DNA of 20,871 bases from Bacteroidales bacterium UBA1756 (GTDB taxonomy: Bacteria; Bacteroidota; Bacteroidia; Bacteroidales; WCHB1-69). The stretch spans positions 1 through 20,871 of the forward strand of contig DCHI01000047.1 in the NCBI GenBank assembly GCA_002314795.1, in the 5' to 3' direction. The notes beneath the pieces are model-generated. The model saw only the letters and a list, made by a program, of their open reading frames with translations. It was not told the DNA's origin and searched no databases. Shown in pieces: positions 14,127-20,871 of the stretch; the first letter of the stretch is position 1; each line of letters opens with the position of its first letter. The position numbers and the translations under genes were made by a program.

Positions 14127-15023
14127 TTATTCGTGGCGGGCGGCGATGCGGAGTTTGGCACTTCGTGCTCGCGAATTGGTTTCAATTTCGTTTTCATCAG
14201 GCACAACCGCCTTGCGGGTAATCAATGAAAAAGGCGTCAGTGCATTTCCGAAGAAATCTTTTTCAATTATTCCGTCGAAATTGCCGGCCTTCATAAAGTT
14301 CTTGACGAGGCGGTCTTCCAATGAATGATAGGATATGACGACGAGGCGTCCTCCAGGGCGCAATGCATCAACCGATTGCGAAAGGAAATCACGAAGGACC
14401 TGCAACTCGCCATTCACCTCGATACGAAGTGCCTGGAAAATTTGTGAAAGCACCTTGTTCTCTTTTCCCCGCGGGAGAAGTGGCGACAACGTGTCCACCA
14501 AGTCGGCGGTCGTATGGATGGGGGTTTCCCGTTTTTTCTCAATGGCGGTGGCGATGGAACGAGCGTTCGTCAGTTCACCGTACTGATAAAAGATTTCCGA
14601 CAGCTTTTGCACCGGGTACTCGTTCACGATTTGCGCCGCGGTCACTCCTTTGGTGCTATTCATACGCATATCCAACTCACCATCAAAACGATGCGAGAAA
14701 CCGCGTTCCGGTGTATCGAACTGATGCGATGACACGCCCAAATCGGCCAAGATGCCGTCAACCGGGTAAGCCTGATAATACTGAAGAAATTTCTTTAAAT
14801 TGCAAAAATTGCTTGGAACGAACTGGAACCGCGGGTCGTTCGGAACGTTTTTAGCGGCATCGGGGTCTTGGTCAAAGGCGATGAGCCGTCCGTTAGCATC
14901 CAATTTTTCCAAAATAAGCGAAGAGTGGCCGCCACCACCGAAGGTAACGTCCACGTAGGTACCGTCCGGGCGGGTAATCAAACCATCGACGGAGGGGCGA
15001 AGCAGAACGGGATTATGATACAT
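14127..15023 (-). CDS. rsmH: 16S rRNA (cytosine-1402-N4)-methyltransferase RsmH
   Basis: A 298-residue RsmH (formerly MraW), which N4-methylates C1402 of 16S rRNA with SAM. The N-terminal signature YHNPVLLRPSVDGL is followed by the SAM-binding motif VDVTFGGGGHS (24-34). ILADLGVSSHQFD is the conserved motif IV region, and the C-terminal block GGRLVVISYHSLEDRLVK is intact. Length is close to the usual 300-315. The start overlaps the end of mraZ by 11 bp. It is separated from ftsL by the repeat array, the largest gap in the operon. Confidence 0.95.
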   Translation of the reverse strand: MYHNPVLLRPSVDGLITRPDGTYVDVTFGGGGHSSLILEKLDANGRLIAFDQDPDAAKNVPNDPRFQFVPSNFCNLKKFLQYYQAYPVDGILADLGVSSHQFDTPERGFSHRFDGELDMRMNSTKGVTAAQIVNEYPVQKLSEIFYQYGELTNARSIATAIEKKRETPIHTTADLVDTLSPLLPRGKENKVLSQIFQALRIEVNGELQVLRDFLSQSVDALRPGGRLVVISYHSLEDRLVKNFMKAGNFDGIIEKDFFGNALTPFSLITRKAVVPDENEIETNSRARSAKLRIAARHE

Positions 15024-15507
15024 TGCCGTCCTCCTTTTCTTTTTCTTTCTTTACGAAATCGCCCGAATGCATCAAGGCATTGATAGCGGCGAAATCTTCC
15101 GGTGTCACGGAATCGCAGAGAGCATTGAAATCGGCCTTGTTCCATATTTCAATCTGTCCGTTATCCAAAACCAAGACCGCGTCGCCGGCAATGCCGTACT
15201 GGTCCATCAACGGTTTCGGCAACACGATTCGGCTTTGTGAATCCGCCTCAATATAGGCGCTGTTTCGCAACAAAATATTACGGTACAACTTGACTTGCAA
15301 ATTGTTACGGTCCAACGAATCCAAAAACTGAGCTTGTTTCTGATAGGCGCTTTGGGTCCATAGCATAATATGCTTTCCGAAACCCACCGTGGCCCAAAAC
15401 GTTTGACGGTCTTCCTCTGGCAATTCCCGTAACAAAGCAGTAGGCAACTTGAGCCGCCCATACTTTTCAATGGAAACTTCGAACCAACGATATTTGAGAC
15501 CAGTCAT
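15013..15507 (-). CDS. mraZ: Transcriptional regulator MraZ
   Basis: A 164-residue MraZ with two AbrB-like half-domains. The family signature DxxGRxxLP appears as E-K-Y-GRLKLP (to residue 22) in the first half and as DSQSRIVLP (89-97) in the second, where the Gly is replaced by Ser. MraZ forms ring-shaped oligomers that bind short direct repeats at about 10-bp spacing upstream of its own operon. The C-terminal tail is Lys/Glu-rich. It is the first gene of the dcw operon, transcribed from the -7 box at 15530-15537. Candidate operator repeats lie upstream at 15764-15818. Confidence 0.9.
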   Translation of the reverse strand: MTGLKYRWFEVSIEKYGRLKLPTALLRELPEEDRQTFWATVGFGKHIMLWTQSAYQKQAQFLDSLDRNNLQVKLYRNILLRNSAYIEADSQSRIVLPKPLMDQYGIAGDAVLVLDNGQIEIWNKADFNALCDSVTPEDFAAINALMHSGDFVKKEKEKEDGNVS

Positions 15508-15529
15508 ATTCTTTTTGCAAAAAGTGCCG

Positions 15530-15537
15530 CAAAATTA
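15530..15537 (-). promoter_or_regulatory. -7 promoter box of the dcw operon (mraZ)
   Basis: TAATTTTG on the reverse strand fits TAnnTTTG and lies 23-30 bp upstream of the mraZ ATG. A TTTG further upstream (15562-15565) is a possible -33 element, with a slightly long 24-bp spacer. A GTGGAA (reverse strand, 15557-15562) sits directly between the two elements, where a bound MraZ could block polymerase. Confidence 0.6.
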
Positions 15538-15763
15538 CACTTTTATTTTATTATCATTCCACAAATCATATTTTTTTTAATCATTTTAATAAAAATTCAT
15601 TATAAATAATTGATAGTCAGTGTGGAATAAAATGGAATATTTTATCAATAAACACAATACTTATAAACATTAAATTCTTGATAATTAAGCAATATCAACA
15701 CATCAACGTTGATTTCTATAGAAACTTACTTATCAGCATTTTGACATTTTTTCAAGTATAAAA

Positions 15764-15818
15764 TGGAATTTTTTGGAAAAAATTGGAACGAATCGGAAAA
15801 ACGTGGAAAAGTTCGGCA
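15764..15818 (+). promoter_or_regulatory. Six direct TGGAA-type repeats at exact 10-bp spacing (candidate MraZ operator)
   Basis: GG dinucleotides fall at 15765, 15775, 15785, 15795, 15805 and 15815. Four units read TGGAA, one CGGAA and the last CGGCA, each followed by a 5-bp variable spacer. E. coli MraZ is known to bind TGGGN repeats separated by 5 nt, the same geometry. The array is about 260 bp from the mraZ ATG but only about 65 bp upstream of the nuclease -7 box, and its TGGAA strand is that of the nuclease gene. Binding by MraZ is inferred. Confidence 0.6.
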
Positions 15819-15820
15819 AG

Positions 15821-15861
15821 GCCGTCTGTGAACTTGAAAAAAAAGAACTCGAACAGACGGC
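15821..15861. promoter_or_regulatory. 9-bp inverted repeat upstream of the nuclease promoter
   Basis: GCCGTCTGT (15821-15829) and ACAGACGGC (15853-15861) are exact reverse complements around a 23-nt A-rich centre. The right arm covers the expected -33 region of the promoter at 15881. It may be a regulator binding site or a hairpin facing the AT-rich region. Confidence 0.5.
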
Positions 15862-15880
15862 AGTTTCTCCTATATTATAG

Positions 15881-15888
15881 TACCTTTG
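15881..15888 (+). promoter_or_regulatory. -7 promoter box of the AddB-like gene
   Basis: TACCTTTG fits TAnnTTTG, 24-31 bp before the ATG at 15912. No TTG at the usual -33 distance was found; the inverted repeat occupies that position. Confidence 0.6.
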
Positions 15889-15911
15889 CGCCCGCATAAA
15901 AAACAGACGCT

Positions 15912-18797
15912 ATGAACTTTCTTTCACAGATTGCCGAAAATGTTATTGTTCCTCAAAAAATTGATTACAAAGACGTTGCCATCATTTTACCGAACAAAAG
16001 AGCGCAACGAACACTTGAAATCGAATTAGCGAAAACCGCCCAAACGCCCATCATTTCGCCGGTGATTTTCAGCATCGACGAGTTTATCAGCCGGCTTTCC
16101 AATCTTGAGGTTCTCCCTACTTCGGAACTGCTCATCGACCTTTACGGGGTTTATACGACGGTGGCCCCGCTACACGGCACCGAGGCCGACGACTTCCAAA
16201 AGTATATGTCCTGGGGCGTCCAACTCATTGGTGACATCAACGATATCGACCGCCAAATGGCTGATGCTCACGACGTTTTCTCCTATCTAAAAGATTTCAA
16301 AGACATTGGTATTGAAATCGATAGCGGCGGACAACCCACGGAAGGCCAACGTCGTTATCTGAAATTCTTTGAACTTTTGTACGACCTTTACACCTCCTTT
16401 CGGAAATTGCTCCACGACAAAGGGAAAGCATACCCGGGAATGGCCTATCGTGAAGCCGCTGAAAAAATTTCAGAAAACATTAAGAACCAACATTTTGAAA
16501 AATTCTTTTTCGTCGGGCTCAATGCAATGACTCCCGCCGAAGCACAAATTTTCCACTGTTTTTACCAGCAAGGAAATGCGGAATTCATCTTCGATTTTGA
16601 CGAATTCTATTTAGAATACACGTCACAAATCCGCGACGAACTGCACCACCGCTTCAAGTTGGAAGACAAGGACCTTCGTTCCATTGGAAACCATTTCGCC
16701 GACAGTCCGAAAACGATTCGCACCTACGGCGTGAGCAAGACGATGAACCAGATTTACCAAGCCATCGATCTTCTCAACGAAATTGAGAAACAGGAACCCG
16801 ACGCCTTGAACCGGACCGCCGTCGTTTTGGCCGACGAGAGTCTGATTGTCCCCTTCGTCCACGCCTACGACATTGCCAAGTGCAACATCAGTATGAAATA
16901 TCCCGTTCGCGCCACAAGCACCTACCGTCTTTTGCAGATTTTGCTGAAAATGGCACGAAATGTGGATCGTTTCAACAGCGCGAACTCCGAACGGAAGGCG
17001 CTGTACTACCACAAAGACGTGTTAGGGCTCTACCGTCATCCCGACGTGGCGGCCGCTTTCTTTGAAAGTTCGGCACAGCACCAGCTCTTTATCAACTCTT
17101 TGGTAGGCACCAACCAGGTTCTTTTTTCACAAAAGTGGCTGAACGAGCGGATTTCCCAAAGTTGTCCGGATCTGACGGTGCGTGGCGGCGACCTCATCGA
17201 AAGCATCCGCAACTTTTTCCAGGTTTTGGCGGACAAGACAGTGGAAGAAGGAGAAACCGACTCGCGCGGAAAAATGCTTCGTCTTTTCATCTCGGCTTTG
17301 GAAACGGCACATCTGACGTTGGCACGTTTTGAAACCTCCTCCCCTATCGAAGTTCGGACGGTAGAATTTTTCATCAACGAGCAGATTGACAAATTGGACT
17401 TTTCGTTCAAAGGGAACTTGGAAAAAGGCGTGCAGGTGATGGGGCTTTTGGAAACACGTACTTTGGACTTCGAGCACGTCATTATGCTGTCGGTCAACGA
17501 GGGGACGATTCCGTCTGGAAACAATGACAACTCACTGATTCTCTATGAGATAAAGAAACATTTTCATCTTTCGACGTACGAGCAGAATGACGCGATTTAT
17601 GCGTACCACTTTTTCCACATTTTGCAGCGGGCGTCGGACATTCACTTGATTTACAACGCGGACGCAACCGATGCGGTGGCGGAACCGAGCCGCTTCATCC
17701 GGCAGATTGACTTTAAAATCAAGAAGTGGAACTTATCGAACATTTCTTTTCAAGAAGTGATAAAGCCCCCGCTTCCGTTGGGGGAGAAAGGTTCGAACGA
17801 AGCCATCACGATTCAAAAAACGGACGAAATTCGGGAACGGCTACTAAAGATGCGCTACTCCGCCTCATCGCTTAACACCTTCATAAACTGTCCGTTACAA
17901 TTTTACTTAAAGTACGTTGCGGACATTTGTCCGGAGGACGAAATCAACGAGAACATTGAGCAGAACGTGGTCGGGCTTGTCATTCACCAAGCATTGGAGG
18001 AGATGGGGAATGCGATGATAAAAGCCCCGTCCGAAGCACCGGAAGTCATCATCGACGAATGGCTCGCCAAAATTGACGGGAACTACATTGAGGAACTTTT
18101 TGAAAAGCAGGAAGACATCAAAGGGCAGGACATTTCTACGGGAAGATTATACATTGCTACACAGGTAGTTAAGAAAACACTCATCACCTATCTGCCCACT
18201 TTGAAAACCTATTTTTCTAAAGGAATCAATCGTGTTCTCGGATGCGAATTGGAGTTCACCCACACGTTAGACATTGCTGGGAATGCCATCCGGTTCAAGG
18301 GAGTTGCCGACCGGATCGACTTGCAAGGAGACAGCATCGCCATCCTCGACTACAAAAGCGGGAAATCGTTTTCCACCGCCTTCAAGAGCATCGACGAACT
18401 TTTCACTGACACCAAAAAGAAACACATTTTTCAACTCTTTTTCTATCAATTCTTGTACAAAAATCGCGATCGGGAGGCATTCCCACAAGACCATTTTCCA
18501 GACGGGAAAGAACTCAAATCGGGCATCATCTATTTTCAAGATATGATGAAAAATGCGGAATTCACCAACTACGCCACCCTTGCCCTAACTACGACAGAAG
18601 TGAAAAAAATGGCCGAAGGAGGAAAGCAAGTCCCAAGTTTCGACATTCTGTTAGAGGAGTATGAAACGAAACTTAAGTATTTAATTAGCAATATTTTAAA
18701 AGAAGATATTTTTACACAAACAGACAACACTGATCATTGTACCTACTGTGACTATGCAGCGATCTGCCATCGTGAAAAACTTGAAAAAAAATTTTAA
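15912..18797 (+). CDS. AddB-like PD-(D/E)XK Fe-S nuclease
   Basis: A 961-residue protein with the architecture of AddB-type recombination nucleases, which process double-strand DNA ends with an AddA/RecB-like helicase. The N-terminal half looks like an inactive superfamily I helicase: IILPNKRAQRTLE (25-37) stands where Walker A would be, without GKT. The C-terminal nuclease has H692 (GLVIHQALEE), D800 (GVADRIDL) and D813-Y-K815 (LDYKSGK), the RecB-nuclease motif. Four cysteines, C660, C943, C946 and C952 (C-X282-C-X2-C-X5-C), match the AddB iron-sulfur clamp. No AddA-like partner is next to it in the window. It is annotated in Bacteroidota as a PD-(D/E)XK nuclease family protein. It is divergent from mraZ. 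Confidence 0.85.
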   Translation: MNFLSQIAENVIVPQKIDYKDVAIILPNKRAQRTLEIELAKTAQTPIISPVIFSIDEFISRLSNLEVLPTSELLIDLYGVYTTVAPLHGTEADDFQKYMSWGVQLIGDINDIDRQMADAHDVFSYLKDFKDIGIEIDSGGQPTEGQRRYLKFFELLYDLYTSFRKLLHDKGKAYPGMAYREAAEKISENIKNQHFEKFFFVGLNAMTPAEAQIFHCFYQQGNAEFIFDFDEFYLEYTSQIRDELHHRFKLEDKDLRSIGNHFADSPKTIRTYGVSKTMNQIYQAIDLLNEIEKQEPDALNRTAVVLADESLIVPFVHAYDIAKCNISMKYPVRATSTYRLLQILLKMARNVDRFNSANSERKALYYHKDVLGLYRHPDVAAAFFESSAQHQLFINSLVGTNQVLFSQKWLNERISQSCPDLTVRGGDLIESIRNFFQVLADKTVEEGETDSRGKMLRLFISALETAHLTLARFETSSPIEVRTVEFFINEQIDKLDFSFKGNLEKGVQVMGLLETRTLDFEHVIMLSVNEGTIPSGNNDNSLILYEIKKHFHLSTYEQNDAIYAYHFFHILQRASDIHLIYNADATDAVAEPSRFIRQIDFKIKKWNLSNISFQEVIKPPLPLGEKGSNEAITIQKTDEIRERLLKMRYSASSLNTFINCPLQFYLKYVADICPEDEINENIEQNVVGLVIHQALEEMGNAMIKAPSEAPEVIIDEWLAKIDGNYIEELFEKQEDIKGQDISTGRLYIATQVVKKTLITYLPTLKTYFSKGINRVLGCELEFTHTLDIAGNAIRFKGVADRIDLQGDSIAILDYKSGKSFSTAFKSIDELFTDTKKKHIFQLFFYQFLYKNRDREAFPQDHFPDGKELKSGIIYFQDMMKNAEFTNYATLALTTTEVKKMAEGGKQVPSFDILLEEYETKLKYLISNILKEDIFTQTDNTDHCTYCDYAAICHREKLEKKF

Positions 18798-18838
18798 AAT
18801 TTTCATCAAATTCAAAACACCTTCTCAATAAAATATAG

Positions 18839-18846
18839 TATTTTTG
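18839..18846 (+). promoter_or_regulatory. -7 promoter box of the T9SS cargo gene
   Basis: TATTTTTG fits TAnnTTTG and lies about 40 bp before the ATG at 18887, in an AT-rich leader. The preceding nuclease gene ends at 18797 within the self-complementary run AAAATTTTAAAATTTT, which has no GC stem. Confidence 0.55.
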
Positions 18847-18886
18847 CCGCCTATTAAAATTAAAAATAAATTAAAAAAATATAGAT

Positions 18887-19597
18887 ATGAAAAGATGCGT
18901 TATCCTCTTGTTGTTATTAGTTTCTGCAACATCCTTTGCACAAAATTTTACCATCACCTACGGTGAAACCGAAGTGGGAGAAACATTTAACGCACCCGTC
19001 AATTCACCAGATGAAGATTTTGAATTGTGTTTCACAATCACCAACACGTCAACGGTAGTTGACAGTATTTTCCTTGAAAAACAAATCATTGCCGAAGTTG
19101 AAGGTTCCGACAATATGTTCTGCATCGCCGGGAACTGCTATGACGCTCCCGTATCCACTACCCCCCTCATTCTTAATCCGGGAGAAAGTTCAGGCCGCGA
19201 TTTCCACTTCCTTTACAATCCGAACAATGAAGTTGGAACGACCACGATTCGTTACATTTTCACTTCCGGTAGTTTCAAGGATTCCGTCGTTGTCAACTAC
19301 ATTTACGACCCGTCAGGCATTGCCGAATCTCCCGTCAAAGTCAGTGAAATGAGCGCGTACCCGAATCCGGCAAACGATTTCGTCACGGTTCAATACGACC
19401 TTTCCGGTTGCAATGCCGGCACGAACGCCCGCGTCATCCTCACGAACTTAGTGGGCAGCCGCGTTTTATCCAATCCCATCCACAACTCCAACGGACGCAT
19501 CAAACTCGACATTTCCAACCTCGATTCCGGCATCTATTTCTATTCCATAGAAGCCAACGGAAAAGTCATTTCTACGAAGAAATTGATCGTTAAATAA
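18887..19597 (+). CDS. Secreted protein with type IX secretion sorting domain
   Basis: A 236-residue precursor. The signal peptide is MKRCVILLLLLVSATSFA, with likely cleavage before Q19. Residues 20-145 form a beta-rich, probably Ig-like domain with a Cys pair C79-IAGN-C84 that could form a disulfide. From YPNPA (158-162) to the end is a classic T9SS type A C-terminal sorting domain, ending in KKLIVK. The sorting domain directs export through the outer membrane by the T9SS and attachment to the cell surface or release. No enzymatic motif is seen, so the function of the mature part is unknown. It has its own promoter. The next gene starts 14 bp downstream, so the acyl-CoA ligase may be co-transcribed. 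Confidence 0.85.
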   Translation: MKRCVILLLLLVSATSFAQNFTITYGETEVGETFNAPVNSPDEDFELCFTITNTSTVVDSIFLEKQIIAEVEGSDNMFCIAGNCYDAPVSTTPLILNPGESSGRDFHFLYNPNNEVGTTTIRYIFTSGSFKDSVVVNYIYDPSGIAESPVKVSEMSAYPNPANDFVTVQYDLSGCNAGTNARVILTNLVGSRVLSNPIHNSNGRIKLDISNLDSGIYFYSIEANGKVISTKKLIVK

Positions 19598-19611
19598 TCT
19601 CGTAATTCTTA

Positions 19612-20871
19612 ATGGAAGTAACTCGTATTTTCGACATTCTTCCACACTATGCCATTCATTTTCAAAGGGATGACGCCTTGTGTGGCAAGGAAAATGGCGT
19701 TTGGCATCACTACAGCACTAATCAATACATTACCGCAGTCAACAACATCAGTTACGGATTGTTGCAGTTGGGCATAAAAAAAGGAGACAAAATCGCCACC
19801 ATCAGTGCGGGACGTCCCGAATGGAACTTTTTGGATATGGCCATCATTCAGTTAGGCGCCATCCACGTTCCCATCTACCCTACCATCAGTGAAAACGACT
19901 ACAAGTACATTTTGCATCACGCCGATGTCAAAATGGTTTTTGTTTCCGGTTGGGATATTTTACGCAAGATTGAAAATCTCATCGCAGAAATCCCCAATTT
20001 AAAAGATAACGTATATACTTTCAGGAACTTACGTGGATATCACCACCTGAATGAAGTGATTGAAATCGGGGCGGCGAATCCAAGTCAGCAATATTTGAAA
20101 GAGATTAAGGACAGCATCTCACCGGACGACGTGATGACGATGATTTACACGTCGGGAACCACGGGCACGATGAAGGGAGTGCAACTCACTCACCGCAACA
20201 TCATCAGCAACTTCAAGGCCATTCTCCCCATTGTTCCGGTTCATTCGCAAACGCGCGTGCTCAGTTACCTGCCGCTCTGCCACATCTATGAACGTATGAT
20301 GAACTATGCGTGGCAATATCTCGGCATTCCGATTTACTACGCCGAAAGTTTGGGCACGATTGCGGACAATATGCGCGAAATCAAGCCCACCATTTTTACC
20401 ACCGTGCCGCGTCTGTTGGAAAAATTCTACGATCGGATTATCGCCACCGGACGGAAGTTGACGGGGACGAAGCGGAAACTGTTTTTCTGGGCCGACGAGG
20501 TCGCCAGCAACTACGAATTGGAAGAGGAACAGACGAAGCGGTACCGTCGCCAGCTGAACCGCGCACGCCACCTGGTTTTGAACAAGTGGTACGAAGTTTT
20601 TGGTGGGAAATTGGAAGTCATCGTTTCGGGCGGCGCCGCGATGCAACCGCGTCTGTCCCGTATTTTCTGGGCAATGGGTGTCAAGATTGTAGAAGGCTAC
20701 GGGATGACGGAAACCTCGCCAGTTATCGCTGTGGGCAGTTTCTTCAAACACGGACTGAAATTCGGGACGGTGGGGCAGCCCCTTCCGGGCATTGAAGTGA
20801 AGATTGCCGAAGACGGAGAGATTCTCACCCGCGGCCATTGCGTCACCCCGGGGTATTACAAGGCAGACGAT
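19612..20871 (+). CDS. Long-chain acyl-CoA synthetase (AMP-binding), cut by the window edge
   Basis: An open frame of 420 codons from ATG at 19612 runs off the window end without a stop; full-length relatives have about 600 residues. It belongs to the adenylate-forming (ANL) superfamily, which activates fatty acids to acyl-AMP and then acyl-CoA. The phosphate-binding motif is Y179-TSGTTGTMKG (179-189), followed by QLTH. The adenine-binding block EGYGMTETSP lies at about 361-370. GTVGQPLPGIEVKIAEDGEI precedes the missing C-terminal domain. The N-terminus TRIFDILPHYA and the LSYLPLCHIYERM block are typical of the bacterial long-chain (FadD15-like) group. It starts 14 bp after the T9SS gene and has no separate -7 box. 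Confidence 0.88.
   Translation, partial: MEVTRIFDILPHYAIHFQRDDALCGKENGVWHHYSTNQYITAVNNISYGLLQLGIKKGDKIATISAGRPEWNFLDMAIIQLGAIHVPIYPTISENDYKYILHHADVKMVFVSGWDILRKIENLIAEIPNLKDNVYTFRNLRGYHHLNEVIEIGAANPSQQYLKEIKDSISPDDVMTMIYTSGTTGTMKGVQLTHRNIISNFKAILPIVPVHSQTRVLSYLPLCHIYERMMNYAWQYLGIPIYYAESLGTIADNMREIKPTIFTTVPRLLEKFYDRIIATGRKLTGTKRKLFFWADEVASNYELEEEQTKRYRRQLNRARHLVLNKWYEVFGGKLEVIVSGGAAMQPRLSRIFWAMGVKIVEGYGMTETSPVIAVGSFFKHGLKFGTVGQPLPGIEVKIAEDGEILTRGHCVTPGYYKADD

Larger units (their letters stand above)
15508..15911. other. 404-bp AT-rich divergent control region between mraZ and the nuclease gene
   Basis: There is no gene. It contains the mraZ -7 box (15530-15537), two TGGAA motifs 10 bp apart (15623-15637), a long AT-rich stretch with no clear motif (15640-15760), the six-unit 10-bp array (15764-15818), a 9-bp inverted repeat (15821-15861) and the nuclease -7 box (15881-15888). 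Confidence 0.7.

Noticed and set aside
15912..18797. Active superfamily I helicase
   Set aside because: The P-loop position lacks GKT/S and no DExx box is evident, so only the nuclease domain is predicted to be active.
20119..20838. 239-codon reverse frame inside the acyl-CoA ligase
   Set aside because: The + strand frame carries the ANL motifs and is open to the window edge, so the reverse frame is a shadow.

Overview
The window looks like a chromosomal segment of a Bacteroidota bacterium, most likely of the order Bacteroidales. Four signs support this. Several genes are preceded by the Bacteroidota-type -7 box TAnnTTTG. One protein carries a type IX secretion C-terminal sorting domain (YPNPA motif). 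The division and peptidoglycan genes have Bacteroidota features (PASTA-tailed transpeptidase, MraY with an extra polar insert). A TPR membrane protein sits directly before ribH. MurE has the DNPR motif, so the wall is predicted to contain meso-diaminopimelate. No rRNA, tRNA or CRISPR was seen.

Layout: (1) 136-1287 (+) is a DUF4143-type AAA ATPase whose promoter contains three palindromic 32-bp repeats. (2) 1288-2091 is an 800-bp non-coding accumulation of repeats: a possible relic of a glycine-rich protein tail, a 7-bp array, a GC-rich structured element and an 8-bp array that runs into the end of the next gene. (3) 2092-3063 (-) is an Elp3-like radical SAM protein. (4) 3216-5421 (+) is a probable operon: TPR membrane protein, ribH (lumazine synthase), fmt. 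(5) 5577-5843 (+) is a histone-like HU protein with its own promoter and a clear terminator. (6) 5907-6656 (+) is a TrmH-family RNA 2'-O-methyltransferase. (7) 6695-15507 (-) is the division and cell wall (dcw) operon in the order mraZ, rsmH, ftsL-like, ftsI, murE, mraY, a MurD-like fragment, ftsW. (8) 15508-15911 is a 404-bp divergent regulatory region. (9) 15912-18797 (+) is an AddB-like Fe-S nuclease. (10) 18887-19597 (+) is a secreted T9SS cargo protein. (11) 19612 to the edge (+) is a long-chain acyl-CoA ligase cut by the window.

The dcw genes form one tightly packed, partly overlapping unit that covers late peptidoglycan precursor synthesis and septal polymerisation. The most unusual part is the murD position. 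Only a 186-residue relative of the MurD C-terminal domain is present. It has lost the ATP-binding domain and the usual catalytic motifs, yet it is intact in frame and tightly spaced with its neighbours. The operon stops at ftsW, so murG, murC, ftsQ, ftsA, ftsZ and a full murD must lie elsewhere. The other distinctive signals are a six-unit, exactly 10-bp-spaced TGGAA array resembling MraZ operators, related heptanucleotide arrays at two loci (one inside the dcw operon), and a perfect 14-bp hairpin inside the start of ribH.
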